Of a stretch of 44,324 nt of DNA, positions 32,319-40,760 are shown one piece after another. The stretch lies in contig NZ_MU078749.1 in assembly GCF_014078545.1 (NCBI RefSeq), positions 1 through 44,324 of the forward strand. The letters run 5' to 3'. This stretch comes from Nitrosopumilus sp. b1. GTDB lineage: Archaea > Thermoproteota > Nitrososphaeria > Nitrososphaerales > Nitrosopumilaceae. Positions within the stretch are counted from its first letter, which is position 1, and each line of letters opens with the position of its first letter. Under the pieces are notes generated by a model. It worked only from the letters and a program-made list of their open reading frames with translations, searched no databases and was not told where the DNA came from. A program made the position numbers and the translations under genes.

Positions 32319-34418
32319 TCAGATAATGTAAGGTGATTTGCAGTTAGGACATTTGTCGCCTAGTTTCTCATCTTTAAAGCCACATTCGCCACAAATTGAT
32401 ACGTGTTTTACTGGTTTGAAGGAGGATGTTAATTCTCCAGTCTTTTCTATTGCCTTTTTGATATCATCGATCTTTGCATCATCGTCGATCTTAAGACTGA
32501 CTAGTAATCCACCGTTGAGCATTTTTGCAAGCTTGTTGCATTCAGAGATTTGCTCACTCTTTGCTGTTAGCCCATCTACCTCGGATGCATTAAGTGTGAA
32601 TCCTTCAGAGTAAGAATCAGAATCAAGATCTTTTAGTACAGAGTTCTTTCCATATTTTTCTCCATCAAGTGTTGAAAATCTGACAGAGCCATCACTTTCT
32701 GTCATACATATTCTAACATCATCACCAAGTTCTTTTCCTTTTTTCTTTGCAACTTCAACTGCAGTTTCAATTACTTTGTGTAAGATGTCACGACCTTCTT
32801 TGTTGTCTTGGTAGCCAAGAATGTTAAAGACTGCTTCATTTAGTCCAACCAAATTCAACACAATGGAAGCAGAGCCACGTTGCATGTACTGTGTATTCTT
32901 TGCAAGAATTGGATTAAGACCACGTCGAGTTAGATCAGATATGTCTTTCTTTCTTAATGCCATAGATGACAAAGCTGGTTTCATGAGAAGAGCTAATCTT
33001 GCTCTAAAGTAAGTTTCATCTTTGTTTGACTCAAATGCAAGTCGTGGTAAGTTAATTGAAATTGAATGAAGGTTAATTGAAAGAGGAGTAGAGTTCTTTG
33101 TTTGTATGTTGGTAATTCCCTTGTTAGATACTAATCCTTGAGAGAAGATTACTTTGCCGCCAAGTGTTACAATCTCTGCAAGATCAGCAGAGACATCAGA
33201 TAGTTTTCCTTTTTCATAGTCAATTATCAAACCGATCTTTGGAATTGGTGTAATTCTTGCATAGTTTTTGTATGCGGTGATAATTGCAGAGTTTATCTTA
33301 GCATCAGAGCCGAGCTGAACTCTAAAGGATACAATTGTTGGATTTTTGTTATACTTTGAAACAGTTGAAGCAGTTGCAAATGCATCTGTGAGTTTTTGCT
33401 CAATGTCTCCAGGATTCTTTGCATGTTTTGTCAGCAATTGTGCTAATCCATCCATTACAACCTCTTGTGAGGCTTCTTTTGAGATGAGTGAAATCAACAT
33501 GGAAAGTGTTGATGTTAGATCATCAAGGTTTTTGGCAGATGGTATTCGTGAGACATCTAGGAATTTTCCTCCAAGGTTAAGGCCATCATCAATTAATTCC
33601 TTAATATTTACAAAAATTGCATCAGGTAAGAGTGACCATATTCCAGGATTCGTAATGTGTAGGTCGCCAGATAGGTGTGAATCTGCCACGTCCTTAGGCA
33701 GGGTATTTGTGAGTAAATGCTCAGCAAAGACTACTTGGCCTGTCTTGTAGAGTAGGCCTTCTGCGCCATTATCGACATTATCAATATTTGAGAGCATTTC
33801 CTGTACATCAAATACCGGTAGCCCAAGTCTGGCCAGTTTATTGCGATATTCCTCATGACCATGTTCTAATAAAACAGAGTTAACCATTTCGCGGATAAGA
33901 GAGCCGGTAAGGTATGTTGTTTGATATTTGTAAATTCTGTTTTCAACTTCCTCTGTAATTTTTTGTGCTAACTCTAATGGTAAGCTTCCCTCACGGACAA
34001 GGGATTGTATAATTTTATGAGAATTAAATTCCTCAATTGATTCATGTGATGTTCTAACATACATTTTGCCGCTTTCAATAATAGATCGTTCTTCAATCTG
34101 TCTTGCAAGACTTAGAACTAATTTGCCCAAGTTTGTAATGGTGTATCTTCTCTCAGATTTGTTTAATGCAACAAGGGATTGTCTCAATAATTTTCTAAGA
34201 TGGTATGCAAATTTACCACTCTCTTTTTTTGATTTGAATCCAGCAAGGGACTTTAATTCTGAATAAGTCAAAGGGCCCTTGGAATTTAAAATTCTTAAAA
34301 TGTCTATACGGTTTGGACTGGCCATAACGGAAAAGATCATCCGTACACGCTTTGATGTGGATTGCAGTATGCCGCCCCTCTTTGGCTCCGCTACCCCCTC
34401 GCTCAGTTCCATATCCAT
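32319..34418 (-). CDS. NrdD-like protein with HTH and ATP-cone; catalytically dead
   Basis: A 699-residue protein. Residues about 18-110 are an ArsR-type winged helix (RVRMIFSVMASPNRIDILRI, KFAYHLRKLLRQSLV). Residues about 118-205 are an ATP-cone (YVRTSHESIEEFNSHKIIQS). Residues about 215-670 are an anaerobic ribonucleotide-reductase (NrdD-type) body and the end is a four-Cys zinc site (CGECG..CPNC). The protein stops right after that site, so the glycyl-radical RxxGY tail is missing, and no Cys occurs before about residue 570, so the barrel thiol is gone too. It lies 206 bp upstream of nrdJ. It is best read as a nucleotide-sensing DNA-binding regulator (inference). Confidence 0.85.
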   Translation of the reverse strand: MDMELSEGVAEPKRGGILQSTSKRVRMIFSVMASPNRIDILRILNSKGPLTYSELKSLAGFKSKKESGKFAYHLRKLLRQSLVALNKSERRYTITNLGKLVLSLARQIEERSIIESGKMYVRTSHESIEEFNSHKIIQSLVREGSLPLELAQKITEEVENRIYKYQTTYLTGSLIREMVNSVLLEHGHEEYRNKLARLGLPVFDVQEMLSNIDNVDNGAEGLLYKTGQVVFAEHLLTNTLPKDVADSHLSGDLHITNPGIWSLLPDAIFVNIKELIDDGLNLGGKFLDVSRIPSAKNLDDLTSTLSMLISLISKEASQEVVMDGLAQLLTKHAKNPGDIEQKLTDAFATASTVSKYNKNPTIVSFRVQLGSDAKINSAIITAYKNYARITPIPKIGLIIDYEKGKLSDVSADLAEIVTLGGKVIFSQGLVSNKGITNIQTKNSTPLSINLHSISINLPRLAFESNKDETYFRARLALLMKPALSSMALRKKDISDLTRRGLNPILAKNTQYMQRGSASIVLNLVGLNEAVFNILGYQDNKEGRDILHKVIETAVEVAKKKGKELGDDVRICMTESDGSVRFSTLDGEKYGKNSVLKDLDSDSYSEGFTLNASEVDGLTAKSEQISECNKLAKMLNGGLLVSLKIDDDAKIDDIKKAIEKTGELTSSFKPVKHVSICGECGFKDEKLGDKCPNCKSPYII

Positions 34419-34455
34419 GTCTACCAGATTAGGAGTAATTAAGATTTATGACTAC

Positions 34456-34570
34456 ATCGTTTTTGGATCCAATTAGATCATTTTTGGATCCAACTTGATC
34501 ATTTTTGGAAAACGGGATCAGTTTTTGGATCAAAATTGATAATTTTTGTAAAACTAGATCAGTTTTCTTG
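34456..34570. repeat. Five to six tandem 19-22 bp direct repeats
   Basis: Units begin at 34456, 34477, 34498, 34517, 34539 and 34558 (last one partial), with consensus ATCATTTTTGGATCCAA plus 2-4 variable bases. They abut a TATA-like ataaat near 34442-34449, about 28 bases before the ATG of the NrdD-like gene, i.e. just upstream of its core promoter. They are not a CRISPR (no long spacers). The likely role is a regulator-binding array for autoregulation. Confidence 0.8.
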
Positions 34571-34720
34571 TACATCTAATGAAAATTCAGATGTTGAAAG
34601 TGCTTGTCCACAAGAAGGACATTTTCCACTGTAAGGATTCATGACATCTTTTAGAGGTTTGAGCATTTTCATACTTGTGATCTTTTCACCACATTTTCCA
34701 CATGTTACATCTACTGACAT
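34559..34720 (-). CDS. 53-residue zinc-ribbon protein
   Basis: ATG at 34720, stop TGA at 34559-34561. CGKC at residues 7-10 and CPSCG at about 34-38 form a zinc ribbon, with a short basic/hydrophobic middle (MKMLKPLKDVMNPYSGK). Its 3' end overlaps the last units of the tandem repeat array. It lies 70 bp downstream of the DUF35/thiolase pair. Function unknown. Confidence 0.6.
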   Translation of the reverse strand: MSVDVTCGKCGEKITSMKMLKPLKDVMNPYSGKCPSCGQALSTSEFSLDVQEN

Positions 34721-34790
34721 AGATCAAAATCGTTTAGTTGTGATAATTAGAAAACTGCTCTGATTTTTTTAATAATCGCAATAAATTATT

Positions 34791-35156
34791 TTATTGCTTT
34801 TCTATGAGGATTCCCCTCTCATCAAATCCAGTGATTTTAGCTTTGGTACCGACTGGGAGATCTGCAGGGGTTTTGATGTTTGCCATAAAGCCAGAAACTC
34901 GCAATTCTGAGGCGTCTAATTTGAGAACAACCCAGGCATATGGGGTGTATTTTTCAAAGCCAGCAGGAGGCACTGTAATTATGGTGTATGTTGCAACAGT
35001 TCCTTGCCCTGAAAGAATTGCATTTTCAAACTCCTTTGCCCCACAGTTTTGGCAATAATATACGGTGGATAAATGGAGATGACTGCATTTTGCGCATTTC
35101 CTAGCAAGAATCTTGCCTGCTTTTGCTTGCTCTACAAATTCTTGTTTTGCTGACAT
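34791..35156 (-). CDS. DUF35 zinc-ribbon/OB-fold partner of thiolase
   Basis: A 121-residue protein. The N-terminal rubredoxin-like ribbon has CAKC and CQNCG (about residues 18-38). The C-terminal OB fold begins GQGTVATYTIITVPPAGF (DUF35). In archaea these proteins bridge acetoacetyl-CoA thiolase and HMG-CoA synthase in a channelling complex, or shape acyl-CoA specificity. The gene is 3 bp downstream of the thiolase gene. Confidence 0.95.
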   Translation of the reverse strand: MSAKQEFVEQAKAGKILARKCAKCSHLHLSTVYYCQNCGAKEFENAILSGQGTVATYTIITVPPAGFEKYTPYAWVVLKLDASELRVSGFMANIKTPADLPVGTKAKITGFDERGILIEKQ

Positions 35157-35159
35157 TTC

Positions 35160-36332
35160 TTACACACTTTGGAAAATATGAACGGCACAGCTGGCGCCTG
35201 TAGCACCAAAGTTTTGAGTTAATCCAATTTTAGCATCTTTGACTGTTCTTTCTCCAGCCTTTCCTGTTAATTGTTCATAGACCTCAACGACTTGGCCAAC
35301 GCCAGTTGCTCCAATTGGATGTCCTTTTGATTTTAATCCGCCTGATGGATTTATCGGAATGTCACCGTTACGAGAAGTTCGTCCCTCTCTAACTGCATCA
35401 ACTCCTTTACCTTTTTCAAAAAATCCTAAATCTTCACTATCAACAATCTCTGCAATTGTAAAGCAATCATGAACCTCTGCAAAGTCAACATCTTTTGCTG
35501 TGATTCCAGCCATCTTGTATGCTGCTTGTGCTGCAAGTTTTGTACTTGGAATTGTCGTCATATGTTCACGACCTTGCAGTGCTGCAGGGGATCCACCCCT
35601 ACCTGAACCAATTACTCTAACATAATCACCACCATGCTCCTTTGCAAACTTTTCACTACATAGAATTACAGAGCTTGCACCATCAGAGAACGGGCAGCAG
35701 TCATATAGCTTTAATGGGCTTGCAACAACTGCAGAGCTCATTACATCATCAATTGTAATCTTTTTTCGCAAGTGGGCTTTAGGATTCAAAAGGCCATTTT
35801 CGTGATTTTTTACTGCAACTCTTGCAAAGTCTTCCTCTGTTGCTTTAAACTCTGTAAGATAAGCTCTTGCCATAGATGCAAAGAGTCCTGGAAATGATGC
35901 TCCAGCTTGTCCTTCATAAAAGAAATCAGAACAATATGAAAAATATGTTGTAGTCCACTCTGTTCCTGTATGAGTTACTTTTTCAACACCAGTAACTAAA
36001 ACTGCATCATAAAATCCTGCTGCTACATTTGCAAATGCTTCTCGAAATGAAACCGAACCGCTTCCACATGCAGATTCTATTGATAGTGATGGTTTTTCAG
36101 GTATGCCAAGATTACTCATGACTACTGGGCCAAGATGAACCTGCTTATCTGCAACTCCAAAAACGTTTGAAATGTAACCTGCATCAATTTCTTTTGGCTC
36201 AATGCCTGCACTTTCAATAGCTCCTACTGAAGCCTGTACTGTGATATCAGAAATGCTATCTTCTAATTTTCCATATTTGGTACTTCCTGCACCAAGAACA
36301 CAAACCTTTTCCACAAATCTGGCTGACCTCAT
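35160..36332 (-). CDS. Thiolase family protein (acetoacetyl-CoA thiolase type)
   Basis: A 390-residue thiolase-fold enzyme of the archaeal SCP2-like type. The acylated Cys lies in IESACGSGSVSFREA (about residue 88), with VHDCFTIAEIVDSEDLGF, the NPSGGLKSKGHPIGATG motif (His) and FGATGASCAVHIF at the end (second Cys). It probably condenses two acetyl-CoA for mevalonate, or cleaves acetoacetyl-CoA at the end of the 3-hydroxypropionate/4-hydroxybutyrate cycle. It is paired with the DUF35 gene, as usual in archaea. Confidence 0.93.
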   Translation of the reverse strand: MRSARFVEKVCVLGAGSTKYGKLEDSISDITVQASVGAIESAGIEPKEIDAGYISNVFGVADKQVHLGPVVMSNLGIPEKPSLSIESACGSGSVSFREAFANVAAGFYDAVLVTGVEKVTHTGTEWTTTYFSYCSDFFYEGQAGASFPGLFASMARAYLTEFKATEEDFARVAVKNHENGLLNPKAHLRKKITIDDVMSSAVVASPLKLYDCCPFSDGASSVILCSEKFAKEHGGDYVRVIGSGRGGSPAALQGREHMTTIPSTKLAAQAAYKMAGITAKDVDFAEVHDCFTIAEIVDSEDLGFFEKGKGVDAVREGRTSRNGDIPINPSGGLKSKGHPIGATGVGQVVEVYEQLTGKAGERTVKDAKIGLTQNFGATGASCAVHIFQSV

Positions 36333-36371
36333 TCCCTATAAAAATCGTTCAAGCATTTACATTGTATAGAA

Positions 36372-36833
36372 TTGAAACAAAAGATGATGTTACAGAGTCA
36401 AAACCAGATTAGAAAGAGCTCCAAGTCTCGCCATTCCATTAGGATAACAAAGAAAAAGACTTTGACATTAAAAGAAGAAATTAGTCAATACTTTGATGAA
36501 AACGGATACCTATCCTATTCCACAAAGAAGAAGAAATATGTCATTTTAGGTACAAACTCTCCAAAGGATGGTTTGCTAGAATGCCCAGAATGCCATGTGG
36601 GGCAATTAATGGTAATAAGATCCTATAAAACAAAAAAAAGATTCATGGGTTGCTCAAACTATTACAATGGTTGCAAAGCGTCATCACCTCTTTTGCAAAA
36701 GGCCATGCTAAAGGCAACAAAGATTCCATGCAAGTTTTGCAGTTGGCCCACTATCATCTTTAGGTATTCACGAAAAGAAAAATGGGTAAAACGTTGTGCA
36801 AATTTTAATTGCTCTGGAAAGAAGAAAACCTAG
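36372..36833 (+). CDS. Topoisomerase-type C4 zinc-finger protein
   Basis: About 150 residues from TTG at 36372, or ATG at 36384/36387. The N-terminus is basic (QIRKSSKSRHSIRITKKKT). The C-terminal half has two C4 zinc fingers of the topoisomerase IA tail type: CPECHVGQLMVIRSY..KRFMGC and CKFCSWPTIIF..KRCANFNC. No catalytic topoisomerase domain is present, so it is a stand-alone nucleic-acid binding protein. It is divergent from the thiolase gene (39-bp gap). Confidence 0.85.
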   Translation: MKQKMMLQSQNQIRKSSKSRHSIRITKKKTLTLKEEISQYFDENGYLSYSTKKKKYVILGTNSPKDGLLECPECHVGQLMVIRSYKTKKRFMGCSNYYNGCKASSPLLQKAMLKATKIPCKFCSWPTIIFRYSRKEKWVKRCANFNCSGKKKT

Positions 36834-36837
36834 AGTA

Positions 36838-37632
36838 TCAATAGACATCTTTTCGTCGATTTTTTAACAATGGTAAAACGGTACGGGTTTTTTTGATCTC
36901 TTTTAGTGAGATATCTGCATATGCTATGCCTTGTCGTTTCTTCATATCAACAAGAATTTTTCCAAATGGATTAACAACTAGGCTTCTGCCGCAGTAAATG
37001 TTGCCTACTTGATCAGGCGCAATTACATAACATCCGTTTTCAATTGCTCGTGTTTTGTTTATAGTAATCCAGTGATCCTCTTTCATCTCACCCTTTACCC
37101 ATGCAGATGGTGCAACTAGAATTTCAGAGCCTGCAAGCGTCAGCTTTCTAGCCATCTCTGGAAAACGCAGGTCATAGCAAATCAGCATCCCAATCTTTCC
37201 AATGCTGGAAGAAGTTGGCTTTGAAATCTTGGAGCCTGAGGTCATTTTAGCAGACTCTCTAAAACCTAGTGCATCATAAAGATGGATTTTTCTATATTTT
37301 GATACAACTTTTCCGTTTTTGTCAATTACAAAGGAGGTATCAAAAACCCTGTCCTTTTTGTTGCTCTTTTCATACATTGTTCCTATAACTTGAATTGAGT
37401 TTGACTTGGCAGCCCTTGCAATTGATTTTACAAAGTTTCCAGAAATCGTTTCTGCCTCGTTTGCAAGATCTTTTGGCGTTTGTGATGAAGAGGTATAGAA
37501 CATCATAAATTCAGGAAATGCAACAAGTTTTGCTTTTTGATTTGCAGCCTTTTCAATATAGTTTAAAATTTTTTTTAAATTTTCTTCCTTTTTTGTTGAT
37601 GCCTTGAATTGAACAAGTGCAATCTTTGTCAT
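36838..37632 (-). CDS. Carbon-nitrogen hydrolase (nitrilase superfamily)
   Basis: A 264-residue nitrilase-fold amidase. The catalytic triad is visible: Glu in LVAFPEFMMF, Lys in VVSKYRKIHLYDA and Cys in GMLICYDLRFPEMARKL. The frame extends 17 codons further to 37683, but the nitrilase N-terminal strand begins at MTKIALVQFK, so ATG at 37632 is chosen. It resembles omega-amidase/Nit-type hydrolases that act on small amides such as deaminated glutathione. Substrate not known. It ends 4 bp from the convergent zinc-finger gene. Confidence 0.92.
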   Translation of the reverse strand: MTKIALVQFKASTKKEENLKKILNYIEKAANQKAKLVAFPEFMMFYTSSSQTPKDLANEAETISGNFVKSIARAAKSNSIQVIGTMYEKSNKKDRVFDTSFVIDKNGKVVSKYRKIHLYDALGFRESAKMTSGSKISKPTSSSIGKIGMLICYDLRFPEMARKLTLAGSEILVAPSAWVKGEMKEDHWITINKTRAIENGCYVIAPDQVGNIYCGRSLVVNPFGKILVDMKKRQGIAYADISLKEIKKTRTVLPLLKNRRKDVY

Positions 37633-37845
37633 AATTCTGGTAAAAATAAATGAGATAAAAACTGTCTTGATCAGTTTATTCAATTCTGATGTATCATTTC
37701 AGACAAAAATTATGTAAAAAACTATGCCAAACTATGCCAAAAAATTTTTTGAAGTAGTTTTGTGTAAACCCAAGGTCAATAATGCACTAGTTGTTCTTAG
37801 AGATATCAAAAACATACATACAGAAGCATCGGTAAATTAAAAAAA

Positions 37846-38022
37846 TTAAAGCTGGTTTCCAGCCAAAAACCAATTCTCTTTAGGATTTTCATCAAAGACG
37901 ACAATGACATGACTCTCTTTAGTTTTGAGAATATCTACAGCTGCCTTTGTTATTGCCTTTGCATAGTCATCTTTTTGTTGTTGTGTTCGTCCTGGATACA
38001 TTGACACTGTAATTAGTGGCAT
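37846..38022 (-). CDS. 4-oxalocrotonate tautomerase family protein
   Basis: A 58-residue protein (ATG at 38022). It starts MPLITVSMYPGRTQQQKDDY; the Pro that becomes the N-terminus after Met removal is the catalytic base of this family, and the length matches the 4-OT subunit. The helix AKAITKAAVDILK and strand ESHVIVVFDENPKENW complete the beta-alpha-beta fold. It forms hexamers of small subunits in known members. Substrate unknown; no aromatic-degradation genes are near. Confidence 0.85.
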   Translation of the reverse strand: MPLITVSMYPGRTQQQKDDYAKAITKAAVDILKTKESHVIVVFDENPKENWFLAGNQL

Positions 38023-38063
38023 GGATAATGTAGAATTGTTTAGGGATTTATTCGTTAAAGAAT

Positions 38064-38825
38064 TTAGTTTCCTCGATAACCATACCTTGTCCCATAGGTA
38101 AATTCAGAGTTGTGTGTTTTTTTGTAGAGGTAGCCTGTAGCATATCCAATTGCAAAACCACCAATGTGAGCCATGTATGCAACTCCACCTCCAGCTACAC
38201 CAAATCCTCCAATAAAGAACGGTAACAAGTTTTGAAATATCAACCAGAATGGCAAAAACCATCTTGCTTCGATATGTAACATTCTCCAAAAGAATCCCAG
38301 CATTAGAAAAGTCGAAATTCTAACTCGTGGATAGATTGCAAGGTATGCACCCAATACTCCAGAGATTGCACCGGATGCTCCAACTGCTGGAATGGGACTT
38401 AATGGATCAATTGCAATGTGAGCCAGTCCTGCACCAATTCCCCACATCAAGTATACTCCAAGAAACTTTGCCCTGCCAAACTTGTACTCCATGTTGTCAC
38501 CAAATATCCAAAGAAACAACATGTTACCACCCAAGTGCATCAACCCACCATGCATGAAGATTGAGCTAAGTAGAGAAATCTCGGGCATGTCAGGACAGGG
38601 AATCTGCATTCCGGGTTGTACAATATAGCTGGCCCCTGTTACACATGATGGTACAGCTCCCCATTCAAAGAACATCATTGCAGCATTTTGATTTGAAAAC
38701 TCCCAAATTTGGCCTGTAATTGCTACTTCTACAAAAAATACTGCAACATTGAGTATCATTAGTAGAATGGTTAGTTTTGGCTTGAATGATTTTGGATGAG
38801 GGTTTTCATCTCTTATTGGAAGCAT
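38064..38825 (-). CDS. Rhomboid-family intramembrane serine protease
   Basis: A 253-residue protein with about six TM helices. The family loop HGGLMHLGGNMLFLWIFGDN is followed by the catalytic Ser in VGASGAISGVLGAYL (GxSG) and the catalytic His in AHIGGFAIGYATG. Between TM1 and TM2 is a long extracytoplasmic loop (VPSCVTGASYIVQPG, Cys pair). It cleaves membrane proteins within the bilayer; substrate unknown. The first 20 residues are polar and cytosolic. Confidence 0.95.
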   Translation of the reverse strand: MLPIRDENPHPKSFKPKLTILLMILNVAVFFVEVAITGQIWEFSNQNAAMMFFEWGAVPSCVTGASYIVQPGMQIPCPDMPEISLLSSIFMHGGLMHLGGNMLFLWIFGDNMEYKFGRAKFLGVYLMWGIGAGLAHIAIDPLSPIPAVGASGAISGVLGAYLAIYPRVRISTFLMLGFFWRMLHIEARWFLPFWLIFQNLLPFFIGGFGVAGGGVAYMAHIGGFAIGYATGYLYKKTHNSEFTYGTRYGYRGN

Positions 38826-38930
38826 TCTAAATTTTCTTCAGAAATTGTGTAATAAGAATATTCCAGTAAAACTATAGAACCAATTCAGGGATTATTTTTT
38901 ATCTCATATAATACGAGAGAGAATCCATCA

Positions 38931-39311
38931 TTAGTGGCTGTGCACAATGTCAAATATCTTCTTTTTAGAACTAAGAGAGGATGCAACTGGGATCATTTTA
39001 TCAGCTAATTTTCTTACTTTATTCTCATGCATTTTAGGAAATTTTATGTGGAGACATTCGTGATAAATTGTGTTAACTGTCTCAACTTTTGGTTCTGTAG
39101 ATAAATGTGGATTTAGCCAAATAGTACCACATTCCTTTATACACTCAGCCCATACTCCTCCAGGTTTTGTAGCACCCTTGTATAGATAGTTTGCAAAATG
39201 TTTTCTGTCATAAACTAGTACAGGCTTAATTTTCATTTTTAAGATATTTTCAAACGCATTAAGAATAGTTTGATGCCATTCTTTGTCTGATTCAGAAAAC
39301 TTCCATTTCAA
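38931..39311 (-). CDS. Small zincin-like metalloprotease-fold protein
   Basis: A 126-residue protein from a TTG start. IYHECLHIKFPKMHENKVRKL (near residue 84-104) holds an HExxH zinc motif with a downstream His/Glu candidate for the third ligand, as in SprT/WLM and related minimal zincins. The N-terminal half is alpha/beta (WAECIKECGTIWLNPH) with two Cys. No signal peptide, so it is cytoplasmic. Family not named; protease activity is inferred from the motif only. Confidence 0.7.
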   Translation of the reverse strand: MKWKFSESDKEWHQTILNAFENILKMKIKPVLVYDRKHFANYLYKGATKPGGVWAECIKECGTIWLNPHLSTEPKVETVNTIYHECLHIKFPKMHENKVRKLADKMIPVASSLSSKKKIFDIVHSH

Positions 39312-39414
39312 TTCTAATCATTTTTATTTTTAGTATAAGAATATGAGAATTAATTTTCATAGTTGATAATTTGCACCCAATTTAGATTTAATATTATGAC
39401 GTTGAGTGTAGCGT

Positions 39415-40716
39415 ATGTCAGAATTAAACCGAAACATGAGTTTGTTTCATCTAATAATGTATGGTGTCGGATTAATTCTCGGTGCCGGCATCTATGTTCT
39501 AATTGGAGAAGCTGCTGGTCTTGCTGGAAATGCCGTATGGATTTCATTTCTAATTGGTTCAATTGTTGCAGTTTTTGCAGGCTTGAGCTATGCTGAATTA
39601 GCTGCACTATTTCCAAAAGCAGCAGCAGAATATGTTTTTGTGAAAAATGCATTTAGGAGTAATTTTATTGCATTCACAGTTGGTTGGCTAACTTCAATTA
39701 CCTCAATGATTACAGCCGCTACAGTAGGATTAGGATTTGGGGGCTATCTGGTAGGATTTATCGATATTCCAATTGTTATTGGAGCAATTGTAATACTTGG
39801 AGTCTTATCCATCATTAGCTTTGTAGGAATTAGAGAATCATCTTGGATGAATACCATTTTTGCCATCATAACAATCGCAGGATTAGTAATGGTAATTGTT
39901 CTTGGTTTCAGCTATGAAGTCAAAGAGCCCGTTGATTATTTGCAGACAACTGGAATTTCAGGAATTGTTCTTGCATTTGTTTTGATCTTTTTTGCATTTA
40001 TTGGATTTGAAGATATGGCAAATATCGCTGAAGAAGTTAAAAGACCTGCCAAGAATCTGCCGAGAGGAATACTCTTGGCAGTTCTCATTACAGGAGTAAT
40101 CTACATTCTTGTATCAATTTCTGTGTTAAGAGTAATGACATGGGAGGAGCTTGGGCAATCTTCTGCTCCACTCGCAGATGTTGCCAATAGAGCGTTTGGG
40201 GAGAATGGAAGTTTTACATTGTCTGCAATAGCGTTATTTGCCACAGCAAGTACGATTCTAATCACGCTGATTGCAGGGGCTAGAATGCTTTACGGAATGG
40301 CACGTGACGGTTCACTTCCAAAAGTTTTTGGTAGAATTCATTCTAAAACCAGGACTCCATGGATGGCAGTTATTGCCATCTTTGTAATTAGCACTGGTTT
40401 TACATTAATTGGGGATATTGTTATTGTTGCAAACATTGTTGTTTTTGCAATAGTCATTACATTTGCAATGATAAATTTGGCAGTTATCATACTGCGCTAT
40501 ACGAAACCAAATGAACCAAGACCGTTTCGTGTACCGATCAACATTGGAAAGTTTCCAGTTCTTCCATTATTTGGTCTAGCAGCAACGTTGTATATGATCA
40601 CTCAATTTGATTTGCAGGTAATTTTATCAGGAGTAGGAATTGTTGTGTTAGGTGCAATAGTGTATTTTACATATATTAAAAGACTGGAAAAAATTCATTC
40701 TGAGAGTAATAAATAA
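39415..40716 (+). CDS. Amino-acid permease (APC superfamily)
   Basis: A 433-residue membrane protein with about 12 TM helices. The first has the substrate-binding GLILGAGIYVLIGEAAG, and conserved loops are SYAELAALFPKAAAEYVFVK and FFAFIGFEDMANIAEEVKRPAKNLPRGI (TM6 region), then GARMLYGMARDGSLPKVFGRIH. It resembles cationic/neutral amino-acid transporters of the YfnA/CAT type. Substrate unknown; could take up amino acids or amines. Confidence 0.95.
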   Translation: MSELNRNMSLFHLIMYGVGLILGAGIYVLIGEAAGLAGNAVWISFLIGSIVAVFAGLSYAELAALFPKAAAEYVFVKNAFRSNFIAFTVGWLTSITSMITAATVGLGFGGYLVGFIDIPIVIGAIVILGVLSIISFVGIRESSWMNTIFAIITIAGLVMVIVLGFSYEVKEPVDYLQTTGISGIVLAFVLIFFAFIGFEDMANIAEEVKRPAKNLPRGILLAVLITGVIYILVSISVLRVMTWEELGQSSAPLADVANRAFGENGSFTLSAIALFATASTILITLIAGARMLYGMARDGSLPKVFGRIHSKTRTPWMAVIAIFVISTGFTLIGDIVIVANIVVFAIVITFAMINLAVIILRYTKPNEPRPFRVPINIGKFPVLPLFGLAATLYMITQFDLQVILSGVGIVVLGAIVYFTYIKRLEKIHSESNK

Positions 40717-40760
40717 AATTGCAATGAAAAGCTGTTTTAAGTATTATTTTTGCCAAATGC

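Noticed and set aside
32319-34418. Active anaerobic ribonucleotide reductase
   Set aside because: The glycyl motif and the barrel cysteines are absent, so only a non-catalytic role fits.
34456-34570. CRISPR array
   Set aside because: Units are 19-22 bp and contiguous with no 30-40 bp unique spacers, and no cas gene is near.
37633-37683. N-terminal extension of the nitrilase gene
   Set aside because: The nitrilase fold begins at MTKIALVQF; the 17 extra residues match no part of the family.
37719-37742. Short direct repeat aaactatgcc twice
   Set aside because: Only two 10-base copies in AT-rich spacer; likely chance.
39350-39652. 100-codon minus-strand frame over the permease start
   Set aside because: It is antisense to the conserved first helices of the amino-acid permease and has no family features.
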